From the NCBI GenBank assembly GCA_946495905.1, contig CAMMEP010000061.1:1-8034 (forward strand): 8,034 nt of DNA, written 5' to 3'. Numbering within the stretch: position 1 is the first letter of the stretch; each line of letters begins with the position of its first letter. Origin of the DNA: an uncultured Clostridium sp. Its GTDB lineage: Bacteria; Bacillota; Clostridia; TANB77; CAG-508. A model generated the notes under the pieces. It made no database searches. It worked only from the letters and a program-made list of their open reading frames with translations, and was not told the DNA's origin. Positions 5,491 to 8,034 of the stretch are shown here, in pieces. The position numbers and the translations under genes are program-made.

Positions 5491-6219
5491 TTCGATTTCA
5501 TCTCCGTCATTTGGTATTATTAGATTTTTGATATTTTTATCTTTGGCTAATTCTCTTGCTGGTTTACTCATATGTGTTGCAACTATTTTTTTATTAAATT
5601 TATTGCTAATCATTTCAATGTCATCCACTCCCATGTGAGCTTTATGTCTTTGAGGAAAAGACATATCTAATACTGCTATATCTGTGTTTTGAACAATTAT
5701 ATCAATGCTTTCGCAATATATTGAATCCCCAGAAAATCCTATTGCCTTATTTTCTTTTCTAATTACATATCCATATGCTGGTTTCTGCTCTCCATGTTCT
5801 ACTATATACGAATCAGCATAATAACCTTTCACTATTTCTTCATCTTTTAAATCATCAAATTCAATAAATTCAACTTTGGAATTATTTTTCCAATTTTCAA
5901 ATGCACTAGCTTGCCCTGCTACATAATCATTGCCTAAATGCTCTATTATTTTTTCAGTTCCTTTTGGGCAATATATTTTTGTTACTTTCTGAGGCTTATA
6001 AATATTTTTTAATAAGATAAAGAATGGTAAATCAAAAAAGTGGTCAGCATGTAAATGCGTAATTAATATTGCTTCTATATTATTTATATCAATTCCTTGT
6101 TCTGTAAGCGTTTTTACAATTCCGTTTCCACAATCTATTAATATTTTTTCATCTACTAATGAACAAGCACTTCTTTCTTTTCCTGTAATTGCTCCTGTTC
6201 CAACAAGTTTTAATTTCAT
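5485..6219 (-). CDS. Metallo-beta-lactamase-fold hydrolase, RNase Z-like branch
   Basis: The 244-residue protein has the complete metal site of the RNase Z/ElaC-like MBL branch: THLHADH (His55, His57, Asp59, His60), His142 in VEHGEQ, Asp165 in FSGDS and His216 in ATHMS. The N-terminal KLVGTGA strand and ILIDCGNG (26-33) are typical. It lacks the long exosite arm of tRNase Z, and at 244 residues it is shorter than the roughly 300 of true tRNase Z, so a phosphodiesterase or general hydrolase role is more likely than tRNA 3' processing. The start at 6219 was chosen because GGAGGT (6231-6226) lies 6 bases upstream; a longer in-frame start at 6261 would overlap the upstream gene. It is the last gene of the Nudix-DUF5680-MBL operon. 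Confidence 0.88.
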   Translation of the reverse strand: MKLKLVGTGAITGKERSACSLVDEKILIDCGNGIVKTLTEQGIDINNIEAILITHLHADHFFDLPFFILLKNIYKPQKVTKIYCPKGTEKIIEHLGNDYVAGQASAFENWKNNSKVEFIEFDDLKDEEIVKGYYADSYIVEHGEQKPAYGYVIRKENKAIGFSGDSIYCESIDIIVQNTDIAVLDMSFPQRHKAHMGVDDIEMISNKFNKKIVATHMSKPARELAKDKNIKNLIIPNDGDEIEI

Positions 6220-6225
6220 TATTTT

Positions 6226-6231
6226 ACCTCC
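6226..6231 (-). promoter_or_regulatory. Ribosome binding site deciding the hydrolase start
   Basis: GGAGGT lies 6 bases before the ATG at 6219, inside the 17-base gap after the DUF5680 stop. It argues against the upstream in-frame ATG at 6261, which would create a 25-base overlap with DUF5680. Confidence 0.75.
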
Positions 6232-6236
6232 ATTTA

Positions 6237-6728
6237 TTATTTTATTAATCCTCCTGAACAATGTAGTTCATAAATCAATTTATTATCTTTATATATTTGT
6301 TCTATTCCGTCAAAATTTTCTATAGTTCCATTAGTCTTGAATGTATATATGTATCCACCGTTTTCAAACTTACTTGCACCTCTTACTGGAATAACATTTT
6401 TATCTTCTCCAACTCTCATAAGTGCTGGTCTTAAAGCATTGTCCATTGCTTCCTCTCCAAGTGTATCATCAAATGTAATACCGTAATAGTTCATTCCCCA
6501 TACAGGTTTATTACTGTCACAATATACAACTTCTTCTCCCATAAATTTAGTTCCACCAAAGTATGTATCATGATATATGTATTTTTTGTTGTCCATTTTT
6601 TCTTCATAATGATAATCTGATGAACCTACTCTGCTTGACTTGACTTTTTCTATTGTGCTATTAGCATAAGTTGATTTCTTTGCTTTTATTAAAAAATCAA
6701 TAAATTTCTCATTTATAATATTTTCCAT
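6237..6728 (-). CDS. DUF5680 domain-containing protein
   Basis: The 163 residues correspond to an entire DUF5680 domain. It opens with FLIKAKKSTYANST (12-25), followed by SSDYHYEE (36-43) and the strongest block, YFGGTKFMGEEVVY (56-69) with PVWGMNYYG (75-83). It ends with IYELHCSGGLIK. Aromatic and Gly-rich beta segments suggest a small all-beta or alpha/beta fold. No catalytic triad or metal motif is evident and the family has no established function; some members are fused to an XRE-type DNA-binding domain, which is absent here. The ATG at 6728 has GGAGGA 8 bases upstream. It sits 59 bases after the Nudix gene and 17 bases before the MBL hydrolase, so it is probably co-transcribed with both. 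Confidence 0.82.
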   Translation of the reverse strand: MENIINEKFIDFLIKAKKSTYANSTIEKVKSSRVGSSDYHYEEKMDNKKYIYHDTYFGGTKFMGEEVVYCDSNKPVWGMNYYGITFDDTLGEEAMDNALRPALMRVGEDKNVIPVRGASKFENGGYIYTFKTNGTIENFDGIEQIYKDNKLIYELHCSGGLIK

Positions 6729-6760
6729 ATTAGTTATCCTCCAATTTTTCTTTATTCTTC

Positions 6761-6789
6761 AAATTTTGCTACATAATGTTGCAAATTTT
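6761..6789. repeat. Imperfect inverted repeat in the Nudix-DUF5680 gap
   Basis: AAATTTTGC on the left faces GCAAATTTT on the right, with ACAT/ATGT inside, giving a nearly continuous dyad. Its right arm reaches the stop codon of the Nudix gene (6790-6788). No U-run follows on the minus strand, so it is not a normal terminator. It may be an RNA processing or stability hairpin within the operon. Confidence 0.4.
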
Positions 6790-7276
6790 ATATAATTTTC
6801 TTTAAATCATCTAACCATTCAAACCCTTCATTATCTAGTTCTTTTAATTCTTCTATTTTAAAATATCTTACTTCTTCTAATTCTTCTTGCTGTATTTGGC
6901 ATTCATCTACATCTACATTTTTTCTAACATAATATACTGTAAAATGTGATTTTTCATTTGTATCCATACTTAAAAATTTAAACTCATCTTTCTTTAAACG
7001 AATACCTATTTCTTCAAATGTTTCGCGAATTCCTGCATCAAGTGGTGTTTCTCCTAAGTCTACTTTTCCACCACATATTCCCCATTTGCTAGGATTAGCT
7101 CTTTTATATCTACTACGTTTCTGCAGTAAAATTTCATTTTCATCATTGATTATAACAACTCCAACAACTGATATATAATATCCATCTGGTACATTATTAG
7201 GGTCACGAGCTTCTATATGCGTTAAAATTTTACCAGTTTTATTTCCATTTATATCAACCAATTCATGCTTTTCCAC
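6788..7276 (-). CDS. Nudix hydrolase, IPP-isomerase/YfcD-like subgroup
   Basis: The 162-residue protein carries a perfect 23-residue Nudix box from Gly70 to Ile92 (GKVDLGE, then RETFEEIGI from Arg84), so the catalytic glutamates are in place. The N terminus, ELVDINGNKTG (5-15), then LLQKRSRYK (50-58) and NPSKWGICGG (61-70), match the Nudix branch close to isopentenyl diphosphate isomerase and YfcD. Members cleave nucleoside diphosphate derivatives; the actual substrate is not predictable here. The start is GTG at 7276, supported by GGGGGT 6 bases upstream, and no ATG in frame gives a full domain. It lies 47 bases after the broken YhcG gene and begins the run of Nudix, DUF5680 and MBL hydrolase, which looks like one operon. 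Confidence 0.9.
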   Translation of the reverse strand: MEKHELVDINGNKTGKILTHIEARDPNNVPDGYYISVVGVVIINDENEILLQKRSRYKRANPSKWGICGGKVDLGETPLDAGIRETFEEIGIRLKKDEFKFLSMDTNEKSHFTVYYVRKNVDVDECQIQQEELEEVRYFKIEELKELDNEGFEWLDDLKKII

Positions 7277-7282
7277 TTTTTA

Positions 7283-7287
7283 CCCCC
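7283..7287 (-). promoter_or_regulatory. Ribosome binding site supporting a GTG start
   Basis: GGGGG(T) sits 6 bases before the GTG at 7276. The nearby ATG at 7290-7288 is out of frame and would meet a TGA after eight codons, so GTG is the real start of the Nudix gene. Confidence 0.65.
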
Positions 7288-7323
7288 ATTTTTTAACAAA
7301 TCTGTAAAATTAAAATATAAACT

Positions 7324-8034
7324 CTATTCTTCATCATTTTGCTTTTTTTCTTGTTGTTGCAGTTCAAATATTGCTTTTTGACTTTCTATTTCAGCCTTTA
7401 ATTCTTCTTCTGTTGGTAAATATAATTTATATTTACTAGCAAATAGTTGTTCATTTCCTTTTAGAATAGAGTATTTTGCTATATCTGCATCGGTTTCTGA
7501 ACATAGCAAAATTCCTATTGTTGGATTGTCTTCTTTTGATTTTTTTAACTCATCATACATTCTAACATACATATCCATTTGTCCAACATCTTGATGCGTT
7601 ATTTTTTTAGTTTTCAAATCAATTAACACAAAGCATTTTAATATATAATTGTAAAATACTAAATCTATGAAGTAATCTTCTTTTTCTGTATGAATATGTT
7701 GTTGTCTTGCAACAAATGCATAACCTTTACCGTAGTTCCATTAAAAATTTTTGTAAATTATTTATTATACTAGTTTCTAATTCTGTTTCTGTAAAACTAC
7801 TATCCAATGAATATCCTAAAAATTCTGCTATTACTGGATTCTTTACAAATTCTAATTTGTTCATTAAATAATTATCTTTATTATCTTCTTTCATTTCCTT
7901 TATTACTGGTTCTTTAACTTGTGACTTTAACAATCTATAATAATACTGTGTATTAATGTTTCTTTGTAATGTTCTTGTGCTCCACGTTTGTTCTAATGCT
8001 TCTTTTTCATACCAATCTCTTGCTTTTTTATCAA
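7324..8034 (-). pseudogene. Frameshifted DUF1016/YhcG-family PDDEXK nuclease, 5' end outside the window
   Basis: Two overlapping frames together encode the C-terminal two thirds of a YhcG-type protein. From the window edge to 7733 the frame reads DKKARDWYEKEALEQTWSTR, then TLQRNINTQYYYRLLKS (DUF1016 N-terminal winged-helix-like domain), and ends at FLMEL. One base later (extra C at 7732) the other frame resumes as GKGYAFVARQQHIH, the nuclease core with YFIDLVFY and LIDLKT (the D and DxK of the PDDEXK site), then NPTIGILLCSETDADIAKY and KYKLYLPTEEEL, ending at 7324. Left unshifted, translation stops at TAA 7729-7727, before the catalytic residues. Intact relatives are about 350 residues and are often linked to restriction or other defence loci. 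It is a pseudogene, a sequencing error or, less likely, a recoding site. Confidence 0.85.

Noticed and set aside
5485..6219. True tRNase Z (rnz)
   Set aside because: The metal ligands fit, but the protein is about 60 residues short and lacks the exosite arm; also, the only tRNA seen here has an encoded CCA.
6220..6261. ATG start at 6261 for the MBL hydrolase
   Set aside because: It would overlap the DUF5680 gene, and the added residues precede the natural first beta strand. GGAGGT supports the start at 6219.
7265..7290. Eight-codon ORF overlapping the Nudix start (ATG at 7290)
   Set aside because: It is out of frame and very short, and its ATG overlaps the ribosome site of the Nudix gene. 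There is no evidence that it is a regulatory leader peptide.
1..8034. CRISPR array, IS element, integrase or tRNA-borne attachment site
   Set aside because: No regularly spaced repeats, transposase or recombinase motifs, or duplicated tRNA 3' end were seen. The only tandem repeat is the 12-base pair at 159-182.
1..8034. Reassigned UGA codon
   Set aside because: TGA ends the genes at 968 and 4378 at sensible places, and no in-frame TGA interrupts a conserved domain.

Overview
The window comes from a strongly AT-rich, low-GC Gram-positive bacterium, most likely a Clostridia-type Firmicute. The signs are AT-rich codons (TTA, AGA, ATA), strong GGAGG-type ribosome binding sites, sigma-A-like promoters with TTGACA or TTGCAA -35 boxes, and a tRNA gene that encodes its own CCA end. 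UGA is used as a stop by at least two genes (ending at 968 and 4378), so the code is not a mycoplasma code. Every gene I can support lies on the minus strand, so transcription runs from high to low coordinates. No phage, IS, integrase or CRISPR signature is visible.

In transcription order: (A) 8034-5485 holds a frameshifted, 5'-truncated DUF1016/YhcG-type PDDEXK nuclease gene, then a Nudix hydrolase (GTG start), a DUF5680 protein and a metallo-beta-lactamase-fold hydrolase. The last three look like one operon ending at a dyad near 5459-5490. (B) 5484-5085 is a gene-free stretch of about 400 bases. It contains a promoter-like element, a run of strong hairpins and a clean intrinsic terminator, which I read as an independent non-coding RNA of about 240 nt that I cannot assign to a family. 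(C) 5064-2219 holds a YdcF/DUF218 protein, an HD-type CCA tRNA nucleotidyltransferase and an AraC regulator with a Rob/GyrI-like effector domain, closed by a strong terminator at 2170-2213. (D) 2125-968 is a two-gene cassette of unrecognised proteins with its own extended -10 promoter and a downstream hairpin. Its first gene appears to have lost a 19-codon tail through one extra A in an A5 run. (E) 835-209 is a divergent RdgB/HAM1 nucleotide-cleaning enzyme with its own promoter. (F) 93-2 is tRNA-Ser(GGA) with its own promoter.

Functionally the window mixes housekeeping genes (tRNA-Ser, CCA addition, nucleotide sanitation by RdgB and perhaps the Nudix protein) with less conserved cargo: the broken YhcG nuclease, the unknown pair, DUF5680 and the AraC/Rob regulator. 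The most interesting items are the structured RNA locus, the unknown pair with its reading-frame break, the +1 frameshift in the YhcG nuclease at a rare CGG codon, and the altered base-recognition motif of the RdgB homologue.
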